64,000 nucleotides of DNA, taken from contig CACWKS010000009.1 of NCBI GenBank assembly GCA_902761535.1, positions 1 to 64,000 on the forward strand, read 5' to 3'. The DNA comes from an uncultured Pseudomonadota bacterium (GTDB lineage: Bacteria; Pseudomonadota; Alphaproteobacteria; RF32; CAG-239). Below, piece after piece: positions 1 through 10,222 of this stretch (position 1 is its first letter; every line of letters starts with the position of its first letter). Made by a program: the position numbers and the translations under genes. The notes beneath the pieces were generated by a model. That model did not search any database, was not told the origin of the DNA, and saw only the letters and a program-made list of their open reading frames with translations.

Positions 1-57
1 GGCGAAGAAAATTTTGTTACAAAATATTTAAATCTTTAGTTTTTGAGATGAAAATAT

Positions 58-86
58 TTGGAGTTTTGTTGATAAAGTAGTATAGT
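58..86 (+). promoter_or_regulatory. candidate promoter of the secretion operon
   Basis: A TATAGT hexamer (81-86, five of six to the -10 consensus) lies 17 bp after TTGGAG (58-63, a weak -35 matching only TTG). It would start transcription about 25 bp before the first gene's ATG at 117. The -35 match is poor and the true operon start could lie left of the window. Confidence 0.3.
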
Positions 87-116
87 AAAACTAAGGTCAC
101 AGTTGGGAGACGGACG

Positions 117-2141
117 ATGAGATTGCGAATATTATTACTAGTATTGATGTTGTTGCTGCCGATTAAGGCACAAGCAGCTATTACATGGGATTTCAGCGCA
201 ATTGCCGGAACAATCCAAACGGTCGTAACCAATGTTAAAACGCAAATTGATACGGTTAAAGCGACGGTTCTGGAGTGGAAGTTTGTTCAACGTCTGGGCT
301 CTTATATTTCTACGGTTGCAGATTTCTTCCAAAGTGTCAGATATGAATATATAAAAATTGTTGATTCCTATAACAAATGGCGAAAGGATATTTTAGAATT
401 TAAAAATCGACTTGCAGACTATTATTACAGTGCGGTGGATGTTTATAAAGCGGCTCTTGATACTGCCGAACACATATCCGAAATAGCAGCAAGAGTGCAA
501 AAATATTTTGAAGAATCCAAAGCCATTATCCAATATATCGGCGATACCATAACCAAATGTTCTGATAATGCCAAAGAGTTGGTCAGTTTTCGTAAACATT
601 TTGATGAACAGAAAAGAGAATACGAAGCCAATATTGCAGAATATAGAGCAGCTCAGGCTTCCTTGCGACAAGAATATGATGAAATAGCAGCTGTTTCAGA
701 AAAAACTGCTGATCAAATCAGTAGGATGCATTATCTGAGAGAGCAAATCGATATTAAAGAGACACAAATTGCCAATTTCTCATCAATGATTGATAACATT
801 GATATTCAAATTAATAACTTTATTGCCTCGCAAAAAAGTCTTGTTTATGAATGTGTTTATGCTGTACGCAGTATCAGAGGACGTATTGATCGCTTGGCTT
901 GTTATATAAACAATAGCGAAATTAAAGGATTTGAAAGCAGAATCAATCAAATCGGCGACAGTATAAATAATTGGGCAAACCAAACATCGGCTTTAGAAAG
1001 TGCTACAACCGATTTAGCTAATGATTTTACTTCCGGATGCGGCAATATAGCCGCCGTTATGGATGATTGCATAACTTGTGAGCATACTCCGTCTAACCAA
1101 GCCGCATGTAATAAATGTAATACCTGTAAGCCGGCTGAGGGGGAAACTTATGTTTATGTGCCTTTATCCGATGACAATCCAAATTGTGAAAACAAAATAA
1201 AAGAAATATTGGGGCGACCGGGATTTGAGAGTTGCCAAGATTATAAAAAAACTTGTGAAACTCAAATTGCAGCCGGAAATCCTAATTCGGAAACTTGTGA
1301 GATAAGTTGCAGTCCGTTGTGTAATTATTCAATGGGAGCAAGTAGTCAGGTTTGTTGCAACATATTCAGATCTAAATGTAACTCAAACAACAAAAGCGGA
1401 TATTGTAACGAATTAGGGAAATACTGCGGAGCCGGATTAAGCTATAATTATTCCATTTCTACTTCTTCTTCGACAGCTTTTGCCTTTAGCTTCACCAAAG
1501 AAAACGATAAAATTGTTGTAAACGGAGATGTCAAAAGCGGTGAAGATGGGTATGGCAATTTAATATTGCCGGATAATTTAGCCGTATGTTGCCAAATTGA
1601 TTACTCGGATGTTCAAAAAACAGCAAAAAAAGACGAAGATAAAGAAAAGCAAGAAGCTCTGGAAAATCAAGGCACAGAAGAATTATACACCTGTTTAAGC
1701 CGTTATATAAAGGCGATTTATACTCCTGCCGGAACAGTTATTCCTAATGAAGATAAAACTTTTTTTCAGTGTTTGCGCAGAGAAATAGGTATATCTGAAC
1801 AGAATTTTGAAGAAAAATCAAAAGTTATTCCTTCTGACAATTTGGCCGCAGCTAATTTTCTTGAAGAGGCTTATGCTGAATACTTGGCCGGAGCTTATTT
1901 GGATTCTCTCCGTGCTTATCACGATTCTATTGAATATGTCGAAAAAGAAATCAGATCAGTTGCTAATTCCTCATATAAAGACATAGGTTCGAATTGGACT
2001 GCCGTTGTAAATATGAATCTTCAAGTAAACAATCGCATTAACGAAATTAGCAAAATTTGGTCACGTGAACATTTAATCAGTGCGGCTAATAGAGCGCGAA
2101 ATTCTAAAATTTCAACAAAGGAAAAGAACGATGCGCAATAA
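117..2141 (+). CDS. exported coiled-coil, Cys-rich protein of the T4SS locus (unknown function)
   Basis: I do not recognise a family. The 674-residue product begins with a clear signal peptide (residues 1-20, ending KAQA before AITW), so it should be periplasmic, outer-membrane or secreted. Residues about 25-120 are amphipathic helix and about 160-270 are strongly heptad-like. Residues about 310-470 are rich in cysteine, with several CxxC and CC pairs, suggesting a disulfide-stabilised domain. The start at 117 has GGGAG at 105-109. It is the first of six exported proteins that run without gaps into virB8, the place where VirB5 and VirB6 sit in classical operons. That suggests a surface or channel-associated accessory part of the secretion system, but this is inference from position only. 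The stop overlaps the next start. Confidence 0.7.
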   Translation: MRLRILLLVLMLLLPIKAQAAITWDFSAIAGTIQTVVTNVKTQIDTVKATVLEWKFVQRLGSYISTVADFFQSVRYEYIKIVDSYNKWRKDILEFKNRLADYYYSAVDVYKAALDTAEHISEIAARVQKYFEESKAIIQYIGDTITKCSDNAKELVSFRKHFDEQKREYEANIAEYRAAQASLRQEYDEIAAVSEKTADQISRMHYLREQIDIKETQIANFSSMIDNIDIQINNFIASQKSLVYECVYAVRSIRGRIDRLACYINNSEIKGFESRINQIGDSINNWANQTSALESATTDLANDFTSGCGNIAAVMDDCITCEHTPSNQAACNKCNTCKPAEGETYVYVPLSDDNPNCENKIKEILGRPGFESCQDYKKTCETQIAAGNPNSETCEISCSPLCNYSMGASSQVCCNIFRSKCNSNNKSGYCNELGKYCGAGLSYNYSISTSSSTAFAFSFTKENDKIVVNGDVKSGEDGYGNLILPDNLAVCCQIDYSDVQKTAKKDEDKEKQEALENQGTEELYTCLSRYIKAIYTPAGTVIPNEDKTFFQCLRREIGISEQNFEEKSKVIPSDNLAAANFLEEAYAEYLAGAYLDSLRAYHDSIEYVEKEIRSVANSSYKDIGSNWTAVVNMNLQVNNRINEISKIWSREHLISAANRARNSKISTKEKNDAQ

Positions 2142-2931
2142 TTTTTTCATTTTAAGATTGGTTTTGCTGCTATCTTTCATTTTTTTTACAGTTGCTCATG
2201 CAGAAGAAAATGATGCTATAACTGATGAGGTTGATCCTATAGAAATTGCCAAAGAAGGATCTACCGATTGTGATGGTAATGATCCTAATAGCGGCGTAGT
2301 TTTAATTCCCGAAGAATGGGTTAAGCGTTGCAAATTATGCACCAAAGACGGACAATTGGAATTTGATCGCAGTTGTCTGCAACGAATAGCTTATGACCAA
2401 AAATATCAGCAAGACCAGTATCAAGAACAATTTGATGCCGCAATGGAAACATACATAAAAGATGATTTGAAAGCCGCATTAAAAGATTTTATCAGTATCG
2501 GTCAAAACACCAATCGGGCCAAGACGCAGGCAGGCTACGGTAAAAATTTAGGGATTGAAAAAATAACTAAAATCTTTGCGGAAGAAGAAGGTGAAGAAAC
2601 TGAAGTTGATACGGAAAGTCTTTCTGATCTTTTGCAAACCGGGCTGGATGAGAAAAAAGATATAAGTGTTGATAAATGTATAGAAGAACAAACTGGTGAC
2701 AGCGGACGTTGTTACATTGAGGCTAACAATCGAGTAACTTCCGAAAGCACTCGTATCCTTAATCGTTCGTTGGCTACAATATCCATGTTGGGACGTTCTC
2801 AAACTATCGATAATATTATGGAGCTTATACCAGTTATTGAGGTTAGCAAAAGTGATAAAGCACTTATTCTTCCCAGTGATGATGACGTTAACGAGATTGA
2901 CAAATCTGAAAAGGGGAAGACTAATGAATAG
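2131..2931 (+). CDS. exported hypothetical protein of the T4SS locus
   Basis: This 266-residue product has a signal peptide (residues 1-24, ending VAHA) followed by an acidic mature chain. A CxxC (CKLC) and further single cysteines lie in residues 40-80, and another Cys pair lies near residue 200. The C-terminus is Asp/Lys/Glu-rich. I chose the ATG at 2131 because the signal peptide starts there; the longer frame upstream overlaps the preceding gene. The start lies inside the last codons of the 117-2141 gene, so the two are probably translationally coupled. No known family recognised. Its role is inferred only from its place among exported proteins upstream of virB8. Confidence 0.65.
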   Translation: MRNNFFILRLVLLLSFIFFTVAHAEENDAITDEVDPIEIAKEGSTDCDGNDPNSGVVLIPEEWVKRCKLCTKDGQLEFDRSCLQRIAYDQKYQQDQYQEQFDAAMETYIKDDLKAALKDFISIGQNTNRAKTQAGYGKNLGIEKITKIFAEEEGEETEVDTESLSDLLQTGLDEKKDISVDKCIEEQTGDSGRCYIEANNRVTSESTRILNRSLATISMLGRSQTIDNIMELIPVIEVSKSDKALILPSDDDVNEIDKSEKGKTNE

Positions 2932-3574
2932 GTTTATAGGCATATTTTTGTTATTCTTAAGTCTGAACTTTAGTAGCATATCCAATGCCTATGCCGGCAC
3001 GGATATTATCAATAATCTTTTGATTAAAGCCGGTAATGTTATTGATAAAGTTGCCTTAAAATATCAGAAGATATCTATTAAAATAAATGAGTTGACTGAA
3101 GGCAAAATGTTTCAGCTTGATGAAACCACCAGTGATTTAATTCGCAATTTAATGGAGGATTATTATTTAACTGAAGCTAAAATAAAACGATTTGATGATG
3201 ATATAAAATTAGCTAAAGAAGTTTATCAGGATGCCGTAGATTACTATAACCAAGTTAATGAACGCATGAACGAGATTCAAGATAAGGCGGAAGATTTGCT
3301 ACGCAAACGCGGTTGGAATACTGATAACGCATCTGATGATAGCGATGAAGCTAATGAAGAAGACGAAGATGAATCATTCGGAAGCATTACCAATCCTCGT
3401 GCAACAGGCAGTAGTCGAACGATAGTCGGTGGTGGTAGTAGGGGAGATGATTCCTCATCAGGTAGTGGCTCAACAAGAAAACGTTTTATTGATGGAGATG
3501 ATACACCGGATAATCAAAATAATAGTTATTCACCAAATAACCAACTATTGGAGAAATCACATGCTGAAAACTAA
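2924..3574 (+). CDS. exported coiled-coil protein with disordered tail
   Basis: 216 residues. A signal peptide (residues 1-25, ending NAYA) is followed by about 100 residues of amphipathic helix with heptad character, then an acidic stretch (about 135-160) and a Ser/Gly/Asp/Asn-rich, probably disordered tail. The start at 2924 overlaps the end of the previous gene by 8 bases and has GGGGA upstream at 2913-2917. The layout (signal peptide, short amphipathic helices, coil, polar tail) resembles its neighbours at 4226 and 5615, hinting at a divergent family, but I cannot prove homology by eye. Family unknown. Confidence 0.6.
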   Translation: MNRFIGIFLLFLSLNFSSISNAYAGTDIINNLLIKAGNVIDKVALKYQKISIKINELTEGKMFQLDETTSDLIRNLMEDYYLTEAKIKRFDDDIKLAKEVYQDAVDYYNQVNERMNEIQDKAEDLLRKRGWNTDNASDDSDEANEEDEDESFGSITNPRATGSSRTIVGGGSRGDDSSSGSGSTRKRFIDGDDTPDNQNNSYSPNNQLLEKSHAEN

Positions 3575-4220
3575 CCGATTTGTAATTATGCTGAGTTTAT
3601 TGCTGTGTGGTTGTTTTTTACCGTTCGGTCGAGCGGTTTTTGCCGGTGATTTTGATACATTGTTAAGCGGAGCAAAAAATATGGGCGAATTTTTGGCTAG
3701 CGGTGCCGGAGCAAAATATTATGATGACAAAGTAACGGTTTTAAGCGCTGTTTCAGGTCAACCAATGTATGTTTGGAAAGCTCCTTGGGGTGATAATGAA
3801 GAAGGTGCTAATATTGAAAACAATAGCACCAATCGTTGCCGTCTTATCAAAACTCTCAAACCGGGAGAAACTTTAGTTATGCAAACACGCCATAACACAG
3901 AGGCTCTTTTATCTCGCTACGCTACTGACTTATATGTTGAGGCGATAAAAACTGAATTTGATATTGATCGAGAAAATGCTATAGCTCCTGTAAAACATGC
4001 TGCTGAACATACCTTGATTAAGCGTGAGGTTTTGGCTCGTTTGGCCAATATTGCCACTCGCCTTAATGTTATTGTATCATTGGAGGCTCGGACGGCAGCT
4101 ATGGATAACATTGCTAAACTCAGCAAAGTCGGATCTTATGTTTTTAATGAATATGTATATAATCCGGAAGACGGAACTTGTGCCATACCTCATGCAACCA
4201 AGTCGAAAAAAGGAGAATAG
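3561..4220 (+). CDS. exported protein of the T4SS locus, possible lipoprotein
   Basis: 219 residues from the ATG at 3561, preceded by GGAG (3550-3553) and overlapping the end of the previous gene. The N-terminus is a signal sequence with two possible ends: a lipobox-like LCGC near residue 18, or a signal peptidase I site after AVFA near residue 28. The mature part is predominantly helical and ends with a short Cys-containing tail. In classical VirB operons a small helical exported protein in this region is VirB5. The length would fit, but I see no diagnostic motif, so that identity is only a possibility. Confidence 0.6.
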   Translation: MLKTNRFVIMLSLLLCGCFLPFGRAVFAGDFDTLLSGAKNMGEFLASGAGAKYYDDKVTVLSAVSGQPMYVWKAPWGDNEEGANIENNSTNRCRLIKTLKPGETLVMQTRHNTEALLSRYATDLYVEAIKTEFDIDRENAIAPVKHAAEHTLIKREVLARLANIATRLNVIVSLEARTAAMDNIAKLSKVGSYVFNEYVYNPEDGTCAIPHATKSKKGE

Positions 4221-4225
4221 CTGTC

Positions 4226-5602
4226 ATGAAAAAATTTAGTATATTTATTTTATTGACAGTTATGCTAGTAGGTATGACGCTTCCGCTCAAATCGGCTGAT
4301 GCACTGATTCCTTTTGAATTCACTATCCCTGAAACCGCCGGCAAAATCGGTACTTGGGTTCAAGAAAAATTGGCCTGGGTACAATTACAAATCTCTTCAA
4401 TCAGCGAAAGTAAAATTGCTCGACGAATTGGTGATGGTATGAGAACTATTAGAGAAGTGCGCGGTTGCATTCGTAAAATTTATCGCGGACAACCGGTTGA
4501 TAAGTTAGCAGATTATTATAAGAAGTTTGAATTTTCGGAAAATGACGATTGCTACAAATATGTAAAAAAATATCCTTTTTTAGCAAACATTCTTAGAATA
4601 ACCGGTCAGACTCAGCGTATTCTCGGCGAAATCAAAAATGAAGATGCTTACCTGATAATGGATGCCGCTCGCAACGTTGTTGAAGATACAGTACGCATTA
4701 CCGAACTTGAAGAATTGAAAAAACATCGTTTGGAAGAGTTAGAATATCAGGCAGAAATCGATAAAACAACTCTTGCCGCCAAAATTCAAATTGCAGAGAA
4801 AGATTTAGCACAAATGCATGCTGAACATGCGGCTCGACAAGATACCGCTGATAAACTGGATAAAGAGGCAATGCTTCAAGAAGAGGAGCAAATGAAAGTC
4901 GCCATTGCCGATATGAAAATAAGAATGGGCGAAATAAATTTAAAACTTGTAAATGATAAGCTTGTAATAACTCAACAAATCGAAACCGAGATTGCATTGC
5001 TTATCGAAAAACGAGTAAATGATTCCAAATTGCTTGAAGGTCTTCGTGAAAGAGTTAAACAAGGAATAAGAGATAATGCAAATAAAAAAACCGGATTAGA
5101 TATTGCTCTTGAAGCCAAGCAGACCTATAGTGTCGAAGATGACATGAATGATACTATGGAAGCACAGTTAAAACGCATTCAAGCCATCAGAAAAGATATT
5201 ACCAAATCCGATATTGCGGCTCTTAATGAAAGTAACAATTATATTGCTTATGCTCATGACCCGTCCAACAATCCTGAAGTTGATACCGAATTGGGTAGTA
5301 CCACCGAAGGAAAATCGGAAACCTTGCAGGCTTCGATTGATAACACTCTGCGTCAAATAGAAGTAATTGAAAAAATAATCAAAATGGAATTAACTTCTTT
5401 GGAAATGCAAACCAAGAACATCATTTCGCAAAATATCAACCATCATCTTAGCCACAAACGAGAAAATAGCTTAATCATTGATTTTTGTCGTTATCAGGAG
5501 GGGCGTAATCCCAAAAATTCAAAACGCGATAATAATAAAAATAAATCTGAAGATAACAAAAAAAATGATAGCAACGATGATAACAAAACGGAGCATTGGT
5601 AA
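4226..5602 (+). CDS. exported long coiled-coil protein of the T4SS locus
   Basis: 458 residues. The signal peptide is residues 1-26 (ending SADA). After an amphipathic region with two cysteines (about 75 and 110), residues about 155-400 are almost uninterrupted charged helix with heptads, a long coiled coil. The last 35 residues are Asn/Lys/Asp-rich and probably disordered. AGGAG at 4211-4215 decides the start at 4226, since the longer frame has no signal peptide. It sits 5 bp after the preceding stop and 12 bp before the next gene, so it belongs to the same operon. Function unknown; a filament-like or spacer role in the envelope is a guess from the coil length. Confidence 0.65.
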   Translation: MKKFSIFILLTVMLVGMTLPLKSADALIPFEFTIPETAGKIGTWVQEKLAWVQLQISSISESKIARRIGDGMRTIREVRGCIRKIYRGQPVDKLADYYKKFEFSENDDCYKYVKKYPFLANILRITGQTQRILGEIKNEDAYLIMDAARNVVEDTVRITELEELKKHRLEELEYQAEIDKTTLAAKIQIAEKDLAQMHAEHAARQDTADKLDKEAMLQEEEQMKVAIADMKIRMGEINLKLVNDKLVITQQIETEIALLIEKRVNDSKLLEGLRERVKQGIRDNANKKTGLDIALEAKQTYSVEDDMNDTMEAQLKRIQAIRKDITKSDIAALNESNNYIAYAHDPSNNPEVDTELGSTTEGKSETLQASIDNTLRQIEVIEKIIKMELTSLEMQTKNIISQNINHHLSHKRENSLIIDFCRYQEGRNPKNSKRDNNKNKSEDNKKNDSNDDNKTEHW

Positions 5603-5614
5603 AGGAGCAAAAAA

Positions 5615-8600
5615 ATGAAAAAAATATTTTTGACATTATTGATTGCCCTGACAGTTATAATGGCACCCAAAACTTCTTCGGCATTTATATTAAAAGCCAT
5701 TGAAGAGGCTTATAACGTTATACCTTTGTCTCCTGTTATCAATTTTGGCGAAGATATAGCCGAAACCGGTAAATTGCTTAACAAAACCGCAATGAAAGTG
5801 CAAAAACTGGCTATACAAATTAAAAAAGACATTATTACCTTAAAAACTTCTATTTTGGATATTAAGAACAAAGTTGTTGCTGTTGCTCATGGTAATTTTG
5901 GTGCGATAGGGCTAATTATCGGTTTATCCGATCCTAACGCCGAAGTTAAAATCTGTGATGCCGATATGTCTCAAACCAAGCATTCCGGTCTTGCTAAAAA
6001 GCTTCAAGAAATTTTGTTAACTTATGGTGTTGGTGAAAAAGAAATTGTCGAACGTAATCGTCGTAAATTTTATCTTGACAACATATATAATATCTATGCT
6101 GCTGTTCAAGTGCTTAAAGATAATATGTCAGCAAACGGCATCATTGGAACCCAAATTATTGAAACACAAAGTTGTTGCGGCGAAGGTCAAGGAGAACTGT
6201 GTGGTCTTCCGCCGATTATTGAAGGTTCAGAAGAAAACATGACCGAAAAAGACGTAGGCAACAGTGAAATGCTGATGTATTACGGTTATGCACTTGGCAC
6301 TTTAGAAAATCTTATTAAAACTTGGGAGCAGGTTGCCGCCTTAAAAGCTCAGCTTCAAGCTGTCGAAACTTTATTGAATATTGAGCTTAAACCTGATTTC
6401 AGCATTGAAGAAAACGAGGAAATATCCTCTATTGAAACACCTTCGCCGATATATGCCTCAGCCCAAACAATCTACAATCAGCCATTATCTTTTGCACAAA
6501 TGATATATAAAGATAACAGCGATTCTGGTTTTGACGAAATCATTGAAGAAGAGATACATGCCGTTCCCAATGATGGTTTTAGCGGTACTAATATAAAATT
6601 TGTTGAACCGAAAGCAACTCTGCCGGATTCTCCTTATAACAAACGTAAAGAAGCAATGGAAAAATATAGTGACCTTTCAGATATTGAAAATAAAATATCA
6701 AAAGCTCTATCTATTCATAGCAAAATACGCGACATCGATTCATACCAAAAAACTGCTATAGAATATAACAATCTTAAAGATGAATATAATAAAAAATTGG
6801 AAATTATCGAGGATTCGCATAAATGCGGGCTTGGTTATGTCAAACAATATTTTATGGATGAAGATAGTGTTTGGTCCGGAAAGAAATTAAGCGGAACTGC
6901 TCCTGCAGAAACAGAAATGACTGGTGAATACGAATATACAATTAACAATTATGATATTCGTTCCGGAATTTCAGGTTGGGCGATTAACGCTTATGAAATG
7001 GCCAAAGCTGCCTCTGCCAATGATGTTGAAGGATACATAACAAATCTTAATCAAACCAAAGAAAAACTTAAAGACTATGAAAAAGCGGAAGAACAAAGAG
7101 AAGCGGAAGATAAAGATGATTACGATATAAGCGAGAGACAGAGCTCCGAAGGGGTGGATGTTAGTGATGTTAATAGAAAGGCAAGTGAAAATAGAGAAGG
7201 CTCCTATGAAGCAGAAGAAGCAGAAGGAACAGTCACCAACGAAGATCTTGAAGAAGAGACATTGCTTGATGATGATCTGGAGGGTAAAGAAGGTAAAGCT
7301 GACCTGCGAAGCATAGAAGGAAAGAAGGTGGCTGGTAAACAAGATGATTATGATTCCGGTAAAGGTATAAGTGCAGAAAAATCCAAAGAAACTCAAAAAG
7401 AAAATCGTCGTGCCAATATGATAGCATGGCAAATCGGTGCATTAGCCTCAGAGGATTTAGGTATTAACGGCGGTTCTGAAGGACCTTGGGGCCAAACTAA
7501 GGATAAGTTGATGGTTTGGCAAGATGCTAAGATTTTTTACGACCAATATCTTTACCGTAAATATGAAAATATTAAAAAATATCTCCAAAGATATATCGAA
7601 GCCGATATAATTGAGCTGTTTGCATCTCTCATAAACAATGGCCAAGTAATGAACATTAATCAAACATCTTATCAGAAACTATGGAAAGATAAATATGCAA
7701 CAGCTATTGCTGAAATAGAAGAAGTATTTCCATCTGACAGTAATAAAATTGAAGCAGATCCGACTTTAATAAGCGAAAGAGACCGGCTTGAAGCTGAGAT
7801 AAACAAATTAGATAAGCAAATCAAAGACCTTGCCCAAAATGTCAATGATGCGTATTTTGGAGCTGAAACAAAATCCTATGAGGATAATGATAGGATTGCT
7901 GCTGAATCAATCGACTATTTAACACCTGATGAAGAAAAAGAAAAAAAGGTCAAGAGTATTGATGAGGTAAAGCGAAAAGTTAATAGTGATAGTCTAGAAG
8001 GGAAAGGGTATGCTTTAAGTAGTAAATCAAATTTAGATGTCCTTAAAAGCTCTATTCGTGATGCCCAAATTAAGTTGGACGATGTAAACCGGAAGATTGA
8101 AGAAAATATACGAAAAAAGCAAGAAGAACTCGTAAAAAATGCAGCAGTTAATAGAAATAAAATAAATCTTATAATTGATGAATTTGAAGATGCTGTTCGA
8201 GGTAAGATGGATAAGAAAGGTGAGTATGATATTCCGAAGGCGCGTAAAAATAAAGCATTATCAACTCTCGAAAATGTATTAAAAGACAAGATTCAAATTG
8301 ATGATTCAGGAGAAAAAACTAGATTGATTAAAACCATCAAGAATGGAATTAATAAACAAGCTGGCTCCATCATAACAGAATTAAATAAACAAATAGATAA
8401 AATAGTAAATGATGGTTTGGCTGATATGAAGTATCAATTAGGAGATGAAATGTATCTTCCCGACCGTACAACTTCTGCAAAAATCGTTAATCTTCACAAA
8501 GGTATTATTAGCCGACTTCAAAGAGTATCGGTTACTGCAACCGTTTCTGAAATGATTGGCACAACCTTAGAAACATTCACGTTCCCTGTAACGATCAGCT

Positions 8601-10222
8601 CTTTAATTCCCGGTGCAGCTGCAATTTCCGCCGTTGGCGGTCCGCTTTCCTCCGCAGCAATGGCAACTGATTTGTTGACCATCAATACTGATGCTGACGA
8701 TAATTTCTTTGTTGGTGCTTTACCTGCCAGACGAGATTTCAAAGCTCCGTATCCGATGGAAGATTTCAGCCAACCGCCGGTCCGCGAAATTTTTCACTTT
8801 GATATGGTTGATTTTGCCAATATTCAGCCCTATAATGCGAAAAGATTTGAGCAATTCGACAAAAACCCCACTGAAAAATATCAAGAAATGTTAGCTATCT
8901 CTCGCGGTGATTTCTTAAATTATGGCGGTAAAGTTCCTGAATTATGGAAAAAGATGCTAGGTGCTTATGGGCCGGCCTTTGTTCAATCTGAATTTCAGCT
9001 GCAGCCGGCACTCAATCAGGGGTGTGAGGCAGTAGCTCTTCTGCGCGGTGGTATTATGCCATGCCGTGTTGGCAATACGTCAACTGTAATGGATGTTTTA
9101 GTAGAAAAAAGCAATAAAAATAAAGATGGATATAAAGAAAATGAATTTTATTATAAACCGAACAAGCCTTTGGAGGTAGATAAATATTATGTTACCAGAA
9201 ATGATTTGGATGCTAAAGATTTACCTAAATGTATTTTAATTGAAATGGGAGAAAAAGGACCGTTTTTATCTTATTACGAAGAATATGCCAAGATTGAAGA
9301 TGGAATAAGTGAAGAAGATTTACCGCCATTACCGTATCAATGTATAGCCAGTGAATTGGGTATGATACTCGATGCCGATGAGGATAATAATCTTTATTTC
9401 AAACCCTTTATTTATAAACTGTTCAATGATAATTATTATATAAACGAAAAGCAGGGTCATGGAAAAAAGAAATATAAAAGCGAGTCAAGTGCCTTGGCTC
9501 TTTCCGAGCAGGCTCAGCTATCCCGTAATCAAGTCGGTGATTTCTTGCGTCAGGCTGAATCCGAGAAAAAAATGCGCCAATCTTTGGAAGAAATGAAAGC
9601 TAAAAAAGACGCTCAGATGAAGGAATTGGAAACATTATTCAAAGACGAAAATAACGAGCTGTTTCCTGCAAACAATAAGCCGAATTTTAATAAGGATTGG
9701 GATTTGACTGATGACAATATAGTTAATCAGATTAAAAATTCATTGAGAGAAGCAAAAAATAATCTCATTGGAGATGAAAATAATGGCATTGGAAATGACA
9801 TTAATAATGTCCTTAATAATAACAAAAATAATGAAGGCTCCGCAACATCTGATGAAGAAGATAGCGAAAGCCAAAAATTGATTAAAGAACGCTTAAGAAA
9901 ATTACAGGAACTTGTTAATTATCTTAATATATCTGGTAAAAAATATTCAAAAGATGGTAAAACTTGTTATCAATATAAAGGTATCAAAGACGACGAAAAC
10001 AAAGATGTATGCGGAGCATTTGAATATCCCAGTGAATATATTAATGTAACCATGGATGCTGTTGAAGAAGAAAATTGGCAAGAGGAGCTGAATAAACAAA
10101 TAGGAAATGCTGTCGCCGATAATGATGCTACCACTGAATACCATGAGGGAAAAAAGAAAAAAGCACATGAAGATGACGGAAATTATCGTGATTTAGAGGA
10201 GGCGTATTGCGCTAATTACTGA
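5615..10222 (+). CDS. giant exported coiled-coil protein of the T4SS locus (1535 aa)
   Basis: The second largest protein in the locus, unrecognised. A signal peptide (residues 1-23, ending TSSA) precedes amphipathic helices. A cysteine cluster (CC and nearby C) lies around residue 190, and charged low-complexity helix covers about 470-600 and 700-950. A short Gly/Ala/Ser-rich hydrophobic stretch sits near residues 985-1025. A more globular segment (about 1040-1270) with four or five cysteines follows, and the C-terminus is a highly charged, Asn-rich tail. AAAGGAG precedes the start. The stop (TGA, 10220-10222) overlaps the ATG of virB8 by one base, so this protein is almost certainly made with the secretion core. 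VirB6 of Rickettsiales can be this large but is strongly polytopic; this one is not, so I do not call it VirB6. Confidence 0.65.
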   Translation: MKKIFLTLLIALTVIMAPKTSSAFILKAIEEAYNVIPLSPVINFGEDIAETGKLLNKTAMKVQKLAIQIKKDIITLKTSILDIKNKVVAVAHGNFGAIGLIIGLSDPNAEVKICDADMSQTKHSGLAKKLQEILLTYGVGEKEIVERNRRKFYLDNIYNIYAAVQVLKDNMSANGIIGTQIIETQSCCGEGQGELCGLPPIIEGSEENMTEKDVGNSEMLMYYGYALGTLENLIKTWEQVAALKAQLQAVETLLNIELKPDFSIEENEEISSIETPSPIYASAQTIYNQPLSFAQMIYKDNSDSGFDEIIEEEIHAVPNDGFSGTNIKFVEPKATLPDSPYNKRKEAMEKYSDLSDIENKISKALSIHSKIRDIDSYQKTAIEYNNLKDEYNKKLEIIEDSHKCGLGYVKQYFMDEDSVWSGKKLSGTAPAETEMTGEYEYTINNYDIRSGISGWAINAYEMAKAASANDVEGYITNLNQTKEKLKDYEKAEEQREAEDKDDYDISERQSSEGVDVSDVNRKASENREGSYEAEEAEGTVTNEDLEEETLLDDDLEGKEGKADLRSIEGKKVAGKQDDYDSGKGISAEKSKETQKENRRANMIAWQIGALASEDLGINGGSEGPWGQTKDKLMVWQDAKIFYDQYLYRKYENIKKYLQRYIEADIIELFASLINNGQVMNINQTSYQKLWKDKYATAIAEIEEVFPSDSNKIEADPTLISERDRLEAEINKLDKQIKDLAQNVNDAYFGAETKSYEDNDRIAAESIDYLTPDEEKEKKVKSIDEVKRKVNSDSLEGKGYALSSKSNLDVLKSSIRDAQIKLDDVNRKIEENIRKKQEELVKNAAVNRNKINLIIDEFEDAVRGKMDKKGEYDIPKARKNKALSTLENVLKDKIQIDDSGEKTRLIKTIKNGINKQAGSIITELNKQIDKIVNDGLADMKYQLGDEMYLPDRTTSAKIVNLHKGIISRLQRVSVTATVSEMIGTTLETFTFPVTISSLIPGAAAISAVGGPLSSAAMATDLLTINTDADDNFFVGALPARRDFKAPYPMEDFSQPPVREIFHFDMVDFANIQPYNAKRFEQFDKNPTEKYQEMLAISRGDFLNYGGKVPELWKKMLGAYGPAFVQSEFQLQPALNQGCEAVALLRGGIMPCRVGNTSTVMDVLVEKSNKNKDGYKENEFYYKPNKPLEVDKYYVTRNDLDAKDLPKCILIEMGEKGPFLSYYEEYAKIEDGISEEDLPPLPYQCIASELGMILDADEDNNLYFKPFIYKLFNDNYYINEKQGHGKKKYKSESSALALSEQAQLSRNQVGDFLRQAESEKKMRQSLEEMKAKKDAQMKELETLFKDENNELFPANNKPNFNKDWDLTDDNIVNQIKNSLREAKNNLIGDENNGIGNDINNVLNNNKNNEGSATSDEEDSESQKLIKERLRKLQELVNYLNISGKKYSKDGKTCYQYKGIKDDENKDVCGAFEYPSEYINVTMDAVEEENWQEELNKQIGNAVADNDATTEYHEGKKKKAHEDDGNYRDLEEAYCANY

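Noticed and set aside
7915-8289. 124-residue minus-strand ORF inside the giant exported protein gene
   Set aside because: Shadow of the real frame; Ser/Phe-rich complement of a charged, low-complexity coding region, with no ribosome-binding site.
5615-10222. Calling the 1535-residue protein VirB6
   Set aside because: VirB6 needs five or more transmembrane helices; only one weak hydrophobic stretch is visible.
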